From an uncultured Gammaproteobacteria bacterium (lineage in GTDB: Bacteria > Pseudomonadota > Gammaproteobacteria > Steroidobacterales > UBA11654): DNA of 43,715 bases. The stretch's first letter is position 1. Every line of letters begins with the position of its first letter. This document shows, piece after piece, positions 34,382 to 43,242 of this stretch. The notes beneath the pieces were generated by a model. That model was not told the DNA's origin. It saw only the letters and a list, made by a program, of their open reading frames with translations, and did not search any database. The DNA is taken from NCBI GenBank assembly GCA_902634075.1, contig CACPJA010000010.1:1-43715 (forward strand), in the 5' to 3' direction. The translations under genes and the position numbers were made by a program.

Positions 34382-34723
34382 ATGGCCAATCAAATGGGCG
34401 AAGCCTCAGAAGGCAGAGCAGCAGGTAAAGGAAAGCCTTTAAATTCAATCAAGCATAAACAATCTAAACCAGTTAAAGCCTGGATTAAGAATGAATTGAA
34501 TCAGCAACAAAAAAGGTTTAAAAAGATCTTGCAACACATGGAGGATATCTCTCCAAAGAGAGAAAAATGGTTTCAACAATTTTTTGATACCATCTCAACA
34601 AGAGGGCAGAACATTGATGGCGATACCAGAATGGTAATTGCTAAAGAAGATCTACCTAAGAAACCTAGAAGAAAAACTAAAGTAACCTATGAACCCAAAG
34701 ACCTTAAAGGGTTTGATCATTAA
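34382..34723 (+). CDS. Small basic protein, function unknown
   Basis: About 113 aa from the ATG at 34382, which has AGGGGAA eight bases upstream; the frame is open to a TTG at 34313 but those 23 residues look like leader sequence. The protein is rich in Lys, Arg and Gln, has no membrane helix or signal peptide, and contains a predicted helix (VKAWIKNELNQQQKRFKKIL) and a basic tail with KKPRRKTKVT. This could suit nucleic-acid or anionic-surface binding. I recognise no family. It lies 18 bp before the cupin gene, so the two are likely co-expressed. Confidence 0.68.
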   Translation: MANQMGEASEGRAAGKGKPLNSIKHKQSKPVKAWIKNELNQQQKRFKKILQHMEDISPKREKWFQQFFDTISTRGQNIDGDTRMVIAKEDLPKKPRRKTKVTYEPKDLKGFDH

Positions 34724-34741
34724 AAACAGAGGATACAGATT

Positions 34742-35644
34742 ATGCCTAGACCACACATAGAACCTTACGACGAAAGACCAGCACCATATAAAAGAATGAC
34801 ACTACCTGGTTTCAGTAAAGGTATGCATTATAAAGTTTTGAGCATGGACACAGAGACAGGAGCTTGCTCATTAAAAGTTAAATTTGAAAGTGGATACAGT
34901 TTACCTCCAGGTATGAGCTACTCTGAATTAGAGATGTTTATAGTCTCGGGTTCAATCACCTATGGGGATAAAACTTATGGGGAAGGTTATTACTTCCTAA
35001 TCCCACCGGGCGTAACAATGCCAGCTATGAAGGTGAGTAAAGGTGCGGTCGCTATAATGTTCTATAATTATGGTGAACCAAGTTTTGTCGCTTCGGATGA
35101 GGATCATCCTTTAGCTGAGAGGCATCGAATGTCAATTATAAATTCAATGGAGGATATTGCTTGGATGCCGGGTAACAGGATTGTTCCTTCAGTAGCATCA
35201 GGATGCATGTTGAAACTTCTAAAATATGATCTTCACACAGAAGCTCATACCTTTTTATACTGTATGACACCAGGGTTTTCGCAAGACAATATTTCATATC
35301 ATGATTGCTGTGAAGAGTCCTACCATATTTGGGGGACATCTTGGATGATGCAATTTGGTGATCTGCCAACTGGAGGTTATTTTTGGAGACCCCCATATAT
35401 TAATCATGGGGCCTTTGCCAGTAAGAATGGAATTATAGCAATCGGAAGAACGGATGCTCACTTGCATAATTACTTTCATCACAATCCATACTCAACGCCA
35501 AAAGAGAATGCCGATAGAGCAGCCGCTAGACTGAGGCGAATTAGACCTTCTCTCTATAAGTGGATTAGATCACCTGACGGACATAATCATTTTACTGATT
35601 TTGAGTACCCTCATTATCATGACCATGATCACGACCACGATTAA
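34742..35644 (+). CDS. Double-cupin protein with His/Asp-rich C-terminal tail
   Basis: 300 aa with two beta-barrel halves. The first (about 40-108: LPPGMSYSELEMFIVSGSIT, then YFLIPPG) follows cupin spacing but lacks the metal His pair. The second (about 155-235) has YHDCCEESYHIWGT and GGYFWRPPYINHGAF, with candidate ligands His, Glu and His. The last ten residues alternate His and Asp (HYHDHDHDHD) after a His-rich stretch, a likely metal-binding tail. Bicupins of this type include ureidoglycine aminohydrolase and DUF4437 proteins; I cannot assign a substrate. It lies between the small basic gene and the CoA transferase, 37 bp before the latter. Confidence 0.75.
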   Translation: MPRPHIEPYDERPAPYKRMTLPGFSKGMHYKVLSMDTETGACSLKVKFESGYSLPPGMSYSELEMFIVSGSITYGDKTYGEGYYFLIPPGVTMPAMKVSKGAVAIMFYNYGEPSFVASDEDHPLAERHRMSIINSMEDIAWMPGNRIVPSVASGCMLKLLKYDLHTEAHTFLYCMTPGFSQDNISYHDCCEESYHIWGTSWMMQFGDLPTGGYFWRPPYINHGAFASKNGIIAIGRTDAHLHNYFHHNPYSTPKENADRAAARLRRIRPSLYKWIRSPDGHNHFTDFEYPHYHDHDHDHD

Positions 35645-35681
35645 ATAGTTTTTTGGGCTTTAATTAGACACCAAAGATATT

Positions 35682-36878
35682 ATGTCAGGACCCCTATCAG
35701 GCCTAAAAGTATTAGAGCTAACTAGTGTGGTCTTGGGTCCATGGGCTGCCCAAATTATTGCAGACATGGGGGCTGATGTTATAAAGATAGAGGCCCCATT
35801 TGGTGACAGCAATCGTCAATTAGGGGCATCAAAAAATCCAGGGATGGCAGCTCTATACCTTTCTAACAATAGGAACAAACGAAGTTTGGTTCTGGATCTC
35901 AAGCAGGAATCTGCACGTGATGCTCTACTTGCTATAGTCAAAGATTGTGATGTCTTTCTTCACAACAATCGTCCACAAGTTATGACTAAACTTAGATTGG
36001 AATACGAAGATATAAAGTCTGTTAATGAGAATATTATTTATTGCGGAACCTATGGGTACAGTAAAGACGGACCTTATGGGGAAAAAGGAGCTTTGGATGA
36101 TTCTATTCAGGCAGTTAGTGGGGTTGCCGCATTAAATGAGCTAGTTCTCGGTGAACCGAGATATTTGCCAACAGTTGTGGCTGATAAAACCACCGCAATC
36201 ACTGTTGTCTATTCTATTCTGGCAGCACTTTTTCATAGAGAAAGAACTGGAGTTGGCCAGGAAATTGAGGTACCTATGTTTGAAACCATGGTTTCATTTG
36301 TTATGGCAGAACATATCTGGGGCGAGGTATTTGAACCAAAACTGGGCGAAGCTGGGTACACAAGGTTAATGTCTCATCATCGCAAGCCTTATAAAACTAA
36401 AGATGGTTATATAGCTGTGCTTCCATACATGAATAACCACTGGAAAACATTTTGTGAAAAAGCTGAAAGGGAAGATCTCATTGAGGATGAAAGATTTAAA
36501 GATTTATCATCAAGAGTAAAGAACATTGATGATACCTATTCTGAAACTGGAAAGATCTTGGCGACAAAAACAACACAAGAATGGCTAGATATTTTTGCTG
36601 AGACAAAAGTACCAGTCATAGTTGTTAACAGCTTAGAGGATTTATTTAATGATCCTCATTTAGAAGCTGTAGATTTTTGGCAAAGATTCGATCATCCGAC
36701 AGAAGGCCAACTTAAAATGCCTGGGTTTCCTTCTAAATTCTCTAAAACTCCAGCAAGTATTAGGAGACACGCTCCAAAGTTAGGAGAACACAGTAAAGAA
36801 ATCTTAACTGAAGCAGGTATAGACAAAGAAACCATTAATAAAATGGTGGACTCAAAAGCAACTTTGATTTCAGATTAG
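35682..36878 (+). CDS. CaiB/BaiF-type (family III) CoA transferase
   Basis: 398 aa. Transfers CoA between carboxylic acids via an Asp-bound anhydride. The N-terminus LKVLELTSVVLGPWAAQIIADMGADVIKIEAP is the family hallmark, followed by SNNRNKRSLVLDLK and the Asp-bearing GALDDSIQAVSGV. The late motif VPVIVVNSLEDLFNDPHLEA is also typical. Substrate not deducible; neighbours suggest an acyl or amino-acid derivative entering beta-oxidation. It closes the plus-strand acyl-CoA block. Its stop overlaps that of the convergent peroxiredoxin gene by 4 bp. Confidence 0.9.
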   Translation: MSGPLSGLKVLELTSVVLGPWAAQIIADMGADVIKIEAPFGDSNRQLGASKNPGMAALYLSNNRNKRSLVLDLKQESARDALLAIVKDCDVFLHNNRPQVMTKLRLEYEDIKSVNENIIYCGTYGYSKDGPYGEKGALDDSIQAVSGVAALNELVLGEPRYLPTVVADKTTAITVVYSILAALFHRERTGVGQEIEVPMFETMVSFVMAEHIWGEVFEPKLGEAGYTRLMSHHRKPYKTKDGYIAVLPYMNNHWKTFCEKAEREDLIEDERFKDLSSRVKNIDDTYSETGKILATKTTQEWLDIFAETKVPVIVVNSLEDLFNDPHLEAVDFWQRFDHPTEGQLKMPGFPSKFSKTPASIRRHAPKLGEHSKEILTEAGIDKETINKMVDSKATLISD

Positions 36879-37417
36879 ATTGCGTCTTTAAAATTCTTCA
36901 AATCTTCTAAGACTTGTTGTGTGTGAGTATCGGGATCTACTTTTTGATATCTTTTTACTACTTTTCCTTCCGGGTTGATAATGAATGATTCTCTTTTAGC
37001 AATGGTCATCATCATAAATTTACCAAGGACACCATAGTCTTCTGCACAGACTTTTTCCACATCAGCAAGAATAGGGTAGGGTAAGCTATATTTTTCGCTG
37101 AACTCTTGATGGGATTCAACATCGTCTAAGCTGACACCCAATATTTGTGCATCCAGGTTTTTAAACTCGAATATATTATCCCTAAAATTACAGGCCTCGG
37201 TTGTGCATCCTGGTGTACCGTCTTTTGGGTAGAAAAACAAAACAACGTATTGGCCCCTGTAATCTTCCAGAGTATGCCATTCTCCATACTGATCCTGTAA
37301 ATTAAAATTGGGTGCAATATCACCCTCAGCTAAATCTGATTGACTAAAAGAGTCTGTGAAGAAAATTATTGAAGCCAAGCTAAGACTTATCACTGAAGAT
37401 ATAATTGTTTTATACAT
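36875..37417 (-). CDS. Exported PrxQ/BCP-type peroxiredoxin
   Basis: About 180 aa from the ATG at 37417; a GTG three codons earlier is in frame, but AAGG eight bases before the ATG favours the latter. Residues 1-26 look like a Sec signal peptide (SVISLSLASIIFF core), so this thiol peroxidase should act in the periplasm, whereas E. coli BCP is cytosolic. Peroxidatic Cys71 and resolving Cys76 are in PKDGTPGCTTEACNFRD, the PrxQ spacing. It reduces H2O2 and organic hydroperoxides using a thioredoxin-like donor. Confidence 0.9.
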   Translation of the reverse strand: MYKTIISSVISLSLASIIFFTDSFSQSDLAEGDIAPNFNLQDQYGEWHTLEDYRGQYVVLFFYPKDGTPGCTTEACNFRDNIFEFKNLDAQILGVSLDDVESHQEFSEKYSLPYPILADVEKVCAEDYGVLGKFMMMTIAKRESFIINPEGKVVKRYQKVDPDTHTQQVLEDLKNFKDAI

Positions 37418-37480
37418 ACTTTTCACCTTAATAAAATATTAAACTAATTCTAAATTAATATTGATTAATAATATACGACC

Positions 37481-38614
37481 ATGACTAAAGTATTCGAAAA
37501 AAAGATTGGATTGGTTCTTCCGGGTGGAGGTGCTAGAGCGGCTTATCAAGTTGGGGTCTTAAAGGCGATAAGTGAACTCATACCTGATAGCAATCCATTC
37601 AGCATTATAAGCGGAACATCAGCAGGAGCTATTAATGCCAGTTTGTTGGCTTCTAGATCTGAATCCTTAAAAGAGGCGGTTGAGGTCTTAAGTGGTGTTT
37701 GGTGCAATTTTAAAACCAACAAAGTTTACCGAACGGAAACAACAGTCATGCTTAAAAGTATTTTCCAATGGTTATTGACGATTAGCTCGGGGGGAGTATT
37801 GGCAAAGAATCCTAAATCATTATTGGATAATTCGCCTTTAAGGCAGCTTTTAGAAGACACTATAAACCTAGAAGGGATTAAGAATAATATAGATAAAGGA
37901 AACCTAGACGCCTTTGCAATTACTGCAGCAAGTTACTCTTCTAAGAAGTCTGTTACTTTTTTCCAATCTATACAAGATGATATTGACTGGGAAAGATTTT
38001 TAAGAGTAGGAGTAAAGACTGACATAGAAATCGATTATCTGATGGCAAGTATTGCACTTCCATTGATTTTTCCAGCAGTAAAAATAAATAATGAATATTT
38101 TGGGGATGGTGCTATGCGACAGGCAACGCCATTATCTCCTGCGATTCGCTTAGGGGCAGAGAAATTATTAATTATAACTACCGATTTAAGGAGCCATAAA
38201 AATCACTTAAAGGATAATCAAATATACCCCTCGATAGGTGAAGTAGGCGGGTACATGCTAGACGCATTATTTACAGGGGGTCTTTTATCAGATCTTGAAA
38301 GATTGGATAGAATCAACCAGATAATTGAGAATTCGGAGAATAACTCTGTTCAAACATCAAAGAAGAAAATGAAGCATTTAGATTATTGTGTTATTTCGCC
38401 TTCAAAAGATATTAAGAAGATTGCAAAAGAGCACTATAAAGATGTTCCCTATTCAATAAAATTGTTAATGAAGGGATTAGGTCTAAAGAATAGAGACGAT
38501 TCTGAGTTACTAAGTTTCTTGCTTTTTGAATCTTCGTTTACCTCATCTTTGATTCAATTAGGTTTTGAAGATGGCATGACAAATCAATCAGAAATAAAAG
38601 CTATCCTTGCCTAG
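37481..38614 (+). CDS. Patatin-like phospholipase
   Basis: 377 aa. Catalytic Ser-Asp dyad of the patatin fold: oxyanion loop LVLPGGGARAAYQ (about 11-23), nucleophile Ser47 in ISGTSAGAIN, and Asp209 in YFGDGAMRQ. No signal peptide; the N-terminus (MTKVFEKKIG) is polar, so a cytosolic or membrane-peripheral lipid hydrolase is likely. It is longer than RssA-type proteins because of a C-terminal extension of about 130 residues. Divergent from the peroxiredoxin gene over about 60 bp of AT-rich DNA and convergent with lptB. Confidence 0.9.
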   Translation: MTKVFEKKIGLVLPGGGARAAYQVGVLKAISELIPDSNPFSIISGTSAGAINASLLASRSESLKEAVEVLSGVWCNFKTNKVYRTETTVMLKSIFQWLLTISSGGVLAKNPKSLLDNSPLRQLLEDTINLEGIKNNIDKGNLDAFAITAASYSSKKSVTFFQSIQDDIDWERFLRVGVKTDIEIDYLMASIALPLIFPAVKINNEYFGDGAMRQATPLSPAIRLGAEKLLIITTDLRSHKNHLKDNQIYPSIGEVGGYMLDALFTGGLLSDLERLDRINQIIENSENNSVQTSKKKMKHLDYCVISPSKDIKKIAKEHYKDVPYSIKLLMKGLGLKNRDDSELLSFLLFESSFTSSLIQLGFEDGMTNQSEIKAILA

Positions 38615-38709
38615 TTTTTTCTCTGACTATTCCATTCTATTGATATGAATAATCGCTTAAAAATGTATGCAGATTGTAATAAATCTCAATGAGATACAGA
38701 AACCTTTTT

Positions 38710-39435
38710 TTACATTCTGAAGTCTTCACCTAAGTAAACTTTTTTAACTTCTCTGTTTTCTAGTATTTGATCAGGTGTACCGTAAGCTATAGATTTACCC
38801 TCATTAACAATATAACCCCTGTCACATATGTCTAGAGTTTCTCTTACATTATGATCTGTAATTAAGAATCCTATATTTTGATTTGCTAGATCTTTAATAA
38901 TTCTTTGTATGTCGAGGACAGAAATAGGATCTACTCCAGCAAAAGGCTCATCAAGAAGTATAAATTTAGGTTCTATTGCAAGAGTTCTAGCTATTTCTAC
39001 TCTTCGTCTTTCTCCACCTGATAAGCTTATGCCCTGAGTATTTCTGATGTCATTAAGACCAAGTTGATTAATTAGTTTTTCCAGAAGTTCTTCTCTCCTA
39101 GTATGGTCTAGTCTTTTTCTTGTCTCTAAGACGGCCATGATATTATTTTTTACTGAAAGCTTTCTAAAGATAGAAGCTTCTTGAGGGAGGTATGCTAGAC
39201 CTATTTGAGCCCTCTTATGAATTGGGAAATTGGTTATATCTGTATCATCAAGTATAATTTTTCCGTCTTTGCAAGATACTAAACCAACCATCATATAAAA
39301 AGCTGTAGTTTTACCGGCGCCATTTGGCCCCAGAAGACCTATGATTTCTCCGCTTTTTACATTTAGACTAAGATCATTGACGACCTTTCTCGATCTATAT
39401 TTTTTTTCTAAAGATTCAGCAATTAATATACTCAT
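38710..39435 (-). CDS. lptB: LPS export ABC transporter ATPase LptB
   Basis: 241 aa ATPase that powers lipopolysaccharide extraction by LptFG and transport through LptC-LptA to LptDE. Walker [15 protein letters not shown]-loop LPQEASIF (diagnostic of LptB), signature [12 protein letters not shown], Walker [14 protein letters not shown] and switch His in [11 protein letters not shown]. It lies 5 bp after lptC. In most gammaproteobacteria lptA stands between lptC and lptB; here nothing does. Downstream of it is a 95-bp gap before the convergent patatin gene. Confidence 0.95.
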   Translation of the reverse strand: MSILIAESLEKKYRSRKVVNDLSLNVKSGEIIGLLGPNGAGKTTAFYMMVGLVSCKDGKIILDDTDITNFPIHKRAQIGLAYLPQEASIFRKLSVKNNIMAVLETRKRLDHTRREELLEKLINQLGLNDIRNTQGISLSGGERRRVEIARTLAIEPKFILLDEPFAGVDPISVLDIQRIIKDLANQNIGFLITDHNVRETLDICDRGYIVNEGKSIAYGTPDQILENREVKKVYLGEDFRM

Positions 39436-39440
39436 GACGT

Positions 39441-39995
39441 TTAAGGGTTGACTATATTTGAAGTCATATTTGAACTGAAATTGAGTTTGTTTTCTCTAAG
39501 TTGTGCATTAAAACCTTTAGCTTGAATTGTATTATCATTAATCGTGATTAAAACATCCCTATTTGTTGCTATGGTTAGTGTATTAGGATTAATTTCTAGA
39601 TAATTTGTAACAATTATTGAGGGATTATCACTAGATTTATTTTCTATGACTACATTTCCAGATAGAGCCAGCACATTAGTCTGAGATATTATTTGCCCAG
39701 TATCAGATTGTATTTGCCAGTCAATAGCTGGCTTTGAAATATATTTTATCAATAATTGATCTAGATTTATCGTTTGCTTTAAGTCATTTGTTTTTGCTTT
39801 TTTTGTAAAAATTTTATAAATGTAATTACCTTCTTTATTAGATCCAAAAATTTCAGCATTTTTTAGTACAAACTCTCTTTTGCTTTTTTCGAGATCAGCC
39901 GCATTTTCTGTAGAATTTATTGTAAGGAAATAATTAACACTGGTTGCGATTGCAAAAAAAAGTAGTAAGCCTAGTTTTAAAATATAATTATTCAT
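39441..39995 (-). CDS. lptC: LPS export protein LptC
   Basis: 184 aa, similar to the E. coli length (191). One N-terminal membrane helix (about 5-21, [18 protein letters not shown]) is followed by a periplasmic beta-jellyroll with alternating strands: [39 protein letters not shown] and [18 protein letters not shown], the last being the LptC/LptA-like C-terminal pattern. Identification rests on this pattern and on its place between kdsD (14 bp) and lptB (5 bp). It anchors LptA to the LptBFG complex. Confidence 0.88.
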   Translation of the reverse strand: MNNYILKLGLLLFFAIATSVNYFLTINSTENAADLEKSKREFVLKNAEIFGSNKEGNYIYKIFTKKAKTNDLKQTINLDQLLIKYISKPAIDWQIQSDTGQIISQTNVLALSGNVVIENKSSDNPSIIVTNYLEINPNTLTIATNRDVLITINDNTIQAKGFNAQLRENKLNFSSNMTSNIVNP

Positions 39996-40009
39996 AAAAA
40001 ATGATTTTT

Positions 40010-40990
40010 TTACATTACTCCAGCCCTAAATAAATCATGGATGTTCAAAGCTCCGATAACTTTTTTTTCTTCCACAATGATTAGAGAGGTAATTTTTTTT
40101 TCTTGGATCTTTGCAACCGCATTATATGCAAGTGTTTCTTTCTTTATTACATAAGGATCTTTTGTCATCACTTCTTTCATTCTTGTCTTTTGTATATCAA
40201 TTTTATTTTCCAAAGTTCTTCTTAGGTCACCATCTGTGAAAATTCCAACCAAATTATCTTTTTGATTTAGTACTACAGTCATACCAAGCGCTTTTTGAGA
40301 CATCTCTACCAAACCAGAAGCTAGTTTATCTGTCTCATATACAGCAGGGATCTCATCACCTTTGTGCATGATGTCTTGAACAGATAAGAGCAGCTGTTTT
40401 CCTAAAGATCCTCCAGGGTGAGATTTTGCAAAGTCTTCTTTTGTGAATCCCCTCTTCTCTAGAAGGGCAACTGCAATTGCATCGCCCATAGCTAGAGCTG
40501 CAGATGTACTTGCAGTTGGAGCAAGGTTCATTGGGCATGCTTCTTCTTTAACCAAAACATGAACATGAATATCAGCTTCATGTGAGAGTTTAGATTCTTT
40601 ATTGCCAGTAAGCGCAATAATTTTGATACCCATCCTCTTTATAATTGGAATTAAAGAAACTATCTCTTCTGTTTCCCCTGAATTTGATAGGATTAGAACA
40701 ACATCTTCACTATCAATCATGCCTAGGTCACCATGTATTGCTTCACTAGGATGTATAAAAAAAGCCGGAGTACCAGTACTGGCGAATGTAGCTGCCATTT
40801 TATCTGCTATATGACCTGATTTACCGAGACCCATAACTATAATTTTACCACTACAACTGAAGCAGATTTCGCAGGCATTAATGAAACTTTCTCCTAGATC
40901 TTGCTTCAAGTCCGCAATCGCAGACGACTCAATATCTAGAACCCTTTTTGCTACATTAATGTAATCAAATTTATTTTTTTTGGTACCCAA
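40010..40990 (-). CDS. kdsD: Arabinose-5-phosphate isomerase
   Basis: 326 aa. Converts ribulose 5-phosphate to arabinose 5-phosphate, the first step of Kdo synthesis for LPS. The SIS domain has VMGLGKSGHIADKMAATFAS and TGTPAFFIHPSEAIHGDLGM with the conserved Lys and His residues, then ILSNSGETEEI. Two CBS domains fill the C-terminal 120 residues (from VQDIMHKGDEIPAV and MKEVMTKDPYVI). The only start fitting the family N-terminus is a TTG at 40990. kdsC, usually next, is absent. It is divergent from ibaG. Confidence 0.93.
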   Translation of the reverse strand: MGTKKNKFDYINVAKRVLDIESSAIADLKQDLGESFINACEICFSCSGKIIVMGLGKSGHIADKMAATFASTGTPAFFIHPSEAIHGDLGMIDSEDVVLILSNSGETEEIVSLIPIIKRMGIKIIALTGNKESKLSHEADIHVHVLVKEEACPMNLAPTASTSAALAMGDAIAVALLEKRGFTKEDFAKSHPGGSLGKQLLLSVQDIMHKGDEIPAVYETDKLASGLVEMSQKALGMTVVLNQKDNLVGIFTDGDLRRTLENKIDIQKTRMKEVMTKDPYVIKKETLAYNAVAKIQEKKITSLIIVEEKKVIGALNIHDLFRAGVM

Positions 40991-41068
40991 AATATTTCTT
41001 TAGAATCAATTTATTTAATAGTCTTTATTAGATTAATATCAAGAGTATATTAAAATAAAGGAAAAAAA

Positions 41069-41302
41069 ATGAATCCAGAAGAAATAAAATCATTAATTAC
41101 AACCTTTATTGAGAATTCAATTGTCGAGGTTAATAGTGATGACAATGTTCATTTCGAAGCAACCGTCATTTCTCAATCATTTGAGAATAAATCTCTGATA
41201 GAAAGACATAAGATGGTTTACGCTTCTTTAGGCGATAAAATGAAACAAGAAATTCATGCTCTAGCAATCACAGCCCTTACACCGGATGAGAATGAAACTT
41301 AA
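41069..41302 (+). CDS. ibaG: BolA-family protein IbaG
   Basis: 77 aa. The BolA-like fold is seen in HFEATVISQSFENKSLIERH followed by KMVYASLGDKM, and the end EIHALAITALTP is the IbaG/YrbA signature. In E. coli it pairs with the monothiol glutaredoxin Grx4 in iron-sulfur trafficking; the conserved His in the RHKMVY segment is the expected cluster ligand. AAAGGAAAA precedes the ATG. It lies 24 bp before murA, the standard gammaproteobacterial order. Confidence 0.92.
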   Translation: MNPEEIKSLITTFIENSIVEVNSDDNVHFEATVISQSFENKSLIERHKMVYASLGDKMKQEIHALAITALTPDENET

Positions 41303-41326
41303 AGTTCTAAAGAATTGAGAGAATAA

Positions 41327-42583
41327 TTGCAAAAACTAAGAATTAATGGAGGTCATTCTCTAAAAGGGGAATTAGCTATTTCTGGGTCAAAGAACGCAGC
41401 TCTGCCTATTATGGCTGCATGTTTATTATGCCCAAATGAGATCCAGATAGAAAATGTTCCCAATTTGAGAGACATCAAAACAATGAGCCTTCTCCTTTCC
41501 CATATGGGAGCGACAATAGAAAAAGGCACGGAAAATACAATTAAGATTAATGCTAAAAATATAAACCAAAAGTTTGCTCCATACGATTTAGTAAAAACTA
41601 TGCGTGCGTCAATAGTTGTTTTAGGTCCTCTTTTAGCTAGGTTTGGTGAAGCTATAGTCTCTCTACCAGGCGGATGCTCGATCGGAGCAAGACCAGTAAA
41701 CCTTCATATAGAAGGATTGTCTGCCATGGGAGCAAAAATTGAGATAAAGAATGGCTATATCCATGCAGTGGCTTCAGAGCTAAAAGGTTGTGAATTTGAA
41801 TTTAATCCTGTTTCAGTAACTGGAACGGCAAATTTAATGATGGCAGCTTCTTTGGCTAAGGGTAAGACAATTCTAGATAATTCAGCCAAAGAGCCAGAAA
41901 TAGTGAATTTAGGGGAATTTCTCATCACACTTGGGGCTAATATTTCGGGTTTAGGGACAGAGCAAATTATAATTGAGGGCGTCAAAAGTTTAAAATCAGA
42001 ATGTTTCAAGGTTATACCTGACAGAATCGAAGCAGCTACTTTTCTTATAGCTGCATTGATTACCAGGAGCAATTTAAAGATAAATAATCTGATTCCAGAT
42101 CACTTGAAGGAGCCAATAGATATATTGAGAGGATCAGGAGCGAAAATTAATGTGTCCAGGGAATCCATTGATATCAAACCTCCAGAGAAAATTAAACCAG
42201 TAAGCTTCAAGACAGAGCCATATCCAGGTATACCCACTGACATCCAAGCGCAGTTAATGGTATTAAATATTTTAGCAGACGGACATTCAACCATTCACGA
42301 GACAATTTTTGAAAATAGGTTTATGCATGTTCTTGAATTACAACGTATGGGTGCAGATATCTCATTGAGCAGAAATGTAGCTTCAATTAAAGGTATTAAA
42401 GGATTAAAGAGCGCTCCAGTAATGGCAACAGATCTAAGGGCCTCGGCAGCTTTAGTTTTGGCTGCATTAGCAGCAGAAGGTGAGACTATTGTAGATAGAA
42501 TTTATCATATAGATAGGGGTTATGAGAATATCGATAAGAAGCTTTCAAGTATAGGCGCAATGGTAGAAAGAATTGAGTCATGA
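41327..42583 (+). CDS. murA: UDP-N-acetylglucosamine 1-carboxyvinyltransferase
   Basis: 418 aa, the family length. Catalyses the first committed step of peptidoglycan synthesis, adding enolpyruvate from PEP to UDP-GlcNAc. The motif LAISGSKNAALPI with the conserved Lys-Asn, and the catalytic, fosfomycin-reactive Cys117 in LPGGCSIGARPVNLHIEGL (Cys115 in E. coli), are clear. YPGIPTDIQAQ and ATDLRASAALVLAAL are also present. Start is a TTG at 41327 behind GAGAGAA. A Cys at this position predicts fosfomycin sensitivity of the enzyme itself. Confidence 0.95.
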   Translation: MQKLRINGGHSLKGELAISGSKNAALPIMAACLLCPNEIQIENVPNLRDIKTMSLLLSHMGATIEKGTENTIKINAKNINQKFAPYDLVKTMRASIVVLGPLLARFGEAIVSLPGGCSIGARPVNLHIEGLSAMGAKIEIKNGYIHAVASELKGCEFEFNPVSVTGTANLMMAASLAKGKTILDNSAKEPEIVNLGEFLITLGANISGLGTEQIIIEGVKSLKSECFKVIPDRIEAATFLIAALITRSNLKINNLIPDHLKEPIDILRGSGAKINVSRESIDIKPPEKIKPVSFKTEPYPGIPTDIQAQLMVLNILADGHSTIHETIFENRFMHVLELQRMGADISLSRNVASIKGIKGLKSAPVMATDLRASAALVLAALAAEGETIVDRIYHIDRGYENIDKKLSSIGAMVERIES

Positions 42584-42600
42584 TTTATTCATTATTCGTG

Positions 42601-42634
42601 TATAATCGCACGAGAATTTTGAGGACTCTATAAT
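42601..42634 (+). promoter_or_regulatory. Candidate promoter of the petAB operon
   Basis: In the 71-bp gap between murA and petA there are two TATAAT boxes, at 42601-42606 and 42629-42634. Neither has a convincing -35 hexamer at 16-18 bp, so activator dependence or chance are both possible. The second would give a leader of only about 14 bases. Confidence 0.35.
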
Positions 42635-42654
42635 TTAAACTCTGTTATACATGA

Positions 42655-43242
42655 ATGAGTAAATTAGACAGAAGAAAATTTTTATCAGTTGCCACGAGCG
42701 TCACTAGTGTTATTGGTGGTATTTTTGCAATTACTCCATTCATCTTATCGTTTCAGCCAAGTAAGAAAGCTAAAGCTTTAGGTGCTGCAATAAAAGTGGA
42801 CTTATCCAACCTGGAAGTAGGCTCAATTATTAAAGTTATTTATAGAGGCACACCTTACTATGTGGTTCACAGATCTGAAGATATGATTGAAAGATTAAAA
42901 TCTTCAGAAAACGATCTAAGAGATCCTGATTCAGATCTATCTGTACAACCAAATTTTGCTAAGAATGAATTCAGATCTATGAAGCCAAAATATTTGGTTG
43001 TTGAGGGCGTTTGCACACATCTTGGTTGTGCACCAATTGAAAAATTCTCTATAGCACCCGCAGATATGGGCCCAGACTGGAATGGAGGATTTTATTGTCC
43101 TTGTCATGGTTCTAAGTTTGATCTATCAGGCAGAGTTTATAGCGGTGTACCAGCGCCTTCTAATCTAAGAGTTCCACCTCATAGATTTGAAAATGATTCA
43201 ATACTAGTTGTAGGAGAGAACCCAGGTGAAGCCGGTGTCTGA
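42655..43242 (+). CDS. petA: Cytochrome bc1 complex Rieske iron-sulfur subunit
   Basis: 195 aa. Passes electrons from ubiquinol to cytochrome c1. A Tat-type start (MSKLDRRKFLSVAT) precedes the membrane anchor (about 12-31). The soluble domain carries both [2Fe-2S] motifs: CTHLGC and CPCHGS, supplying two Cys and two His ligands plus the disulfide pair. SGRVYSGVPAPSNLRVPP follows, as in the family. No clear Shine-Dalgarno sequence precedes the ATG. The end of the gene overlaps petB by 17 bp. An ATG four bases upstream is out of frame. Confidence 0.94.
   Translation: MSKLDRRKFLSVATSVTSVIGGIFAITPFILSFQPSKKAKALGAAIKVDLSNLEVGSIIKVIYRGTPYYVVHRSEDMIERLKSSENDLRDPDSDLSVQPNFAKNEFRSMKPKYLVVEGVCTHLGCAPIEKFSIAPADMGPDWNGGFYCPCHGSKFDLSGRVYSGVPAPSNLRVPPHRFENDSILVVGENPGEAGV

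Noticed and set aside
38615-38709. Rho-independent terminator after the patatin gene
   Set aside because: A short dyad (ATCTC-AAT-GAGAT) and a run of seven T occur, but nine bases separate them and the stem is only five AT-rich pairs.
42581-42654. A riboswitch or small RNA between murA and petA
   Set aside because: The 71-bp gap is too short and AT-rich, with no stable hairpin beyond the two TATAAT boxes.
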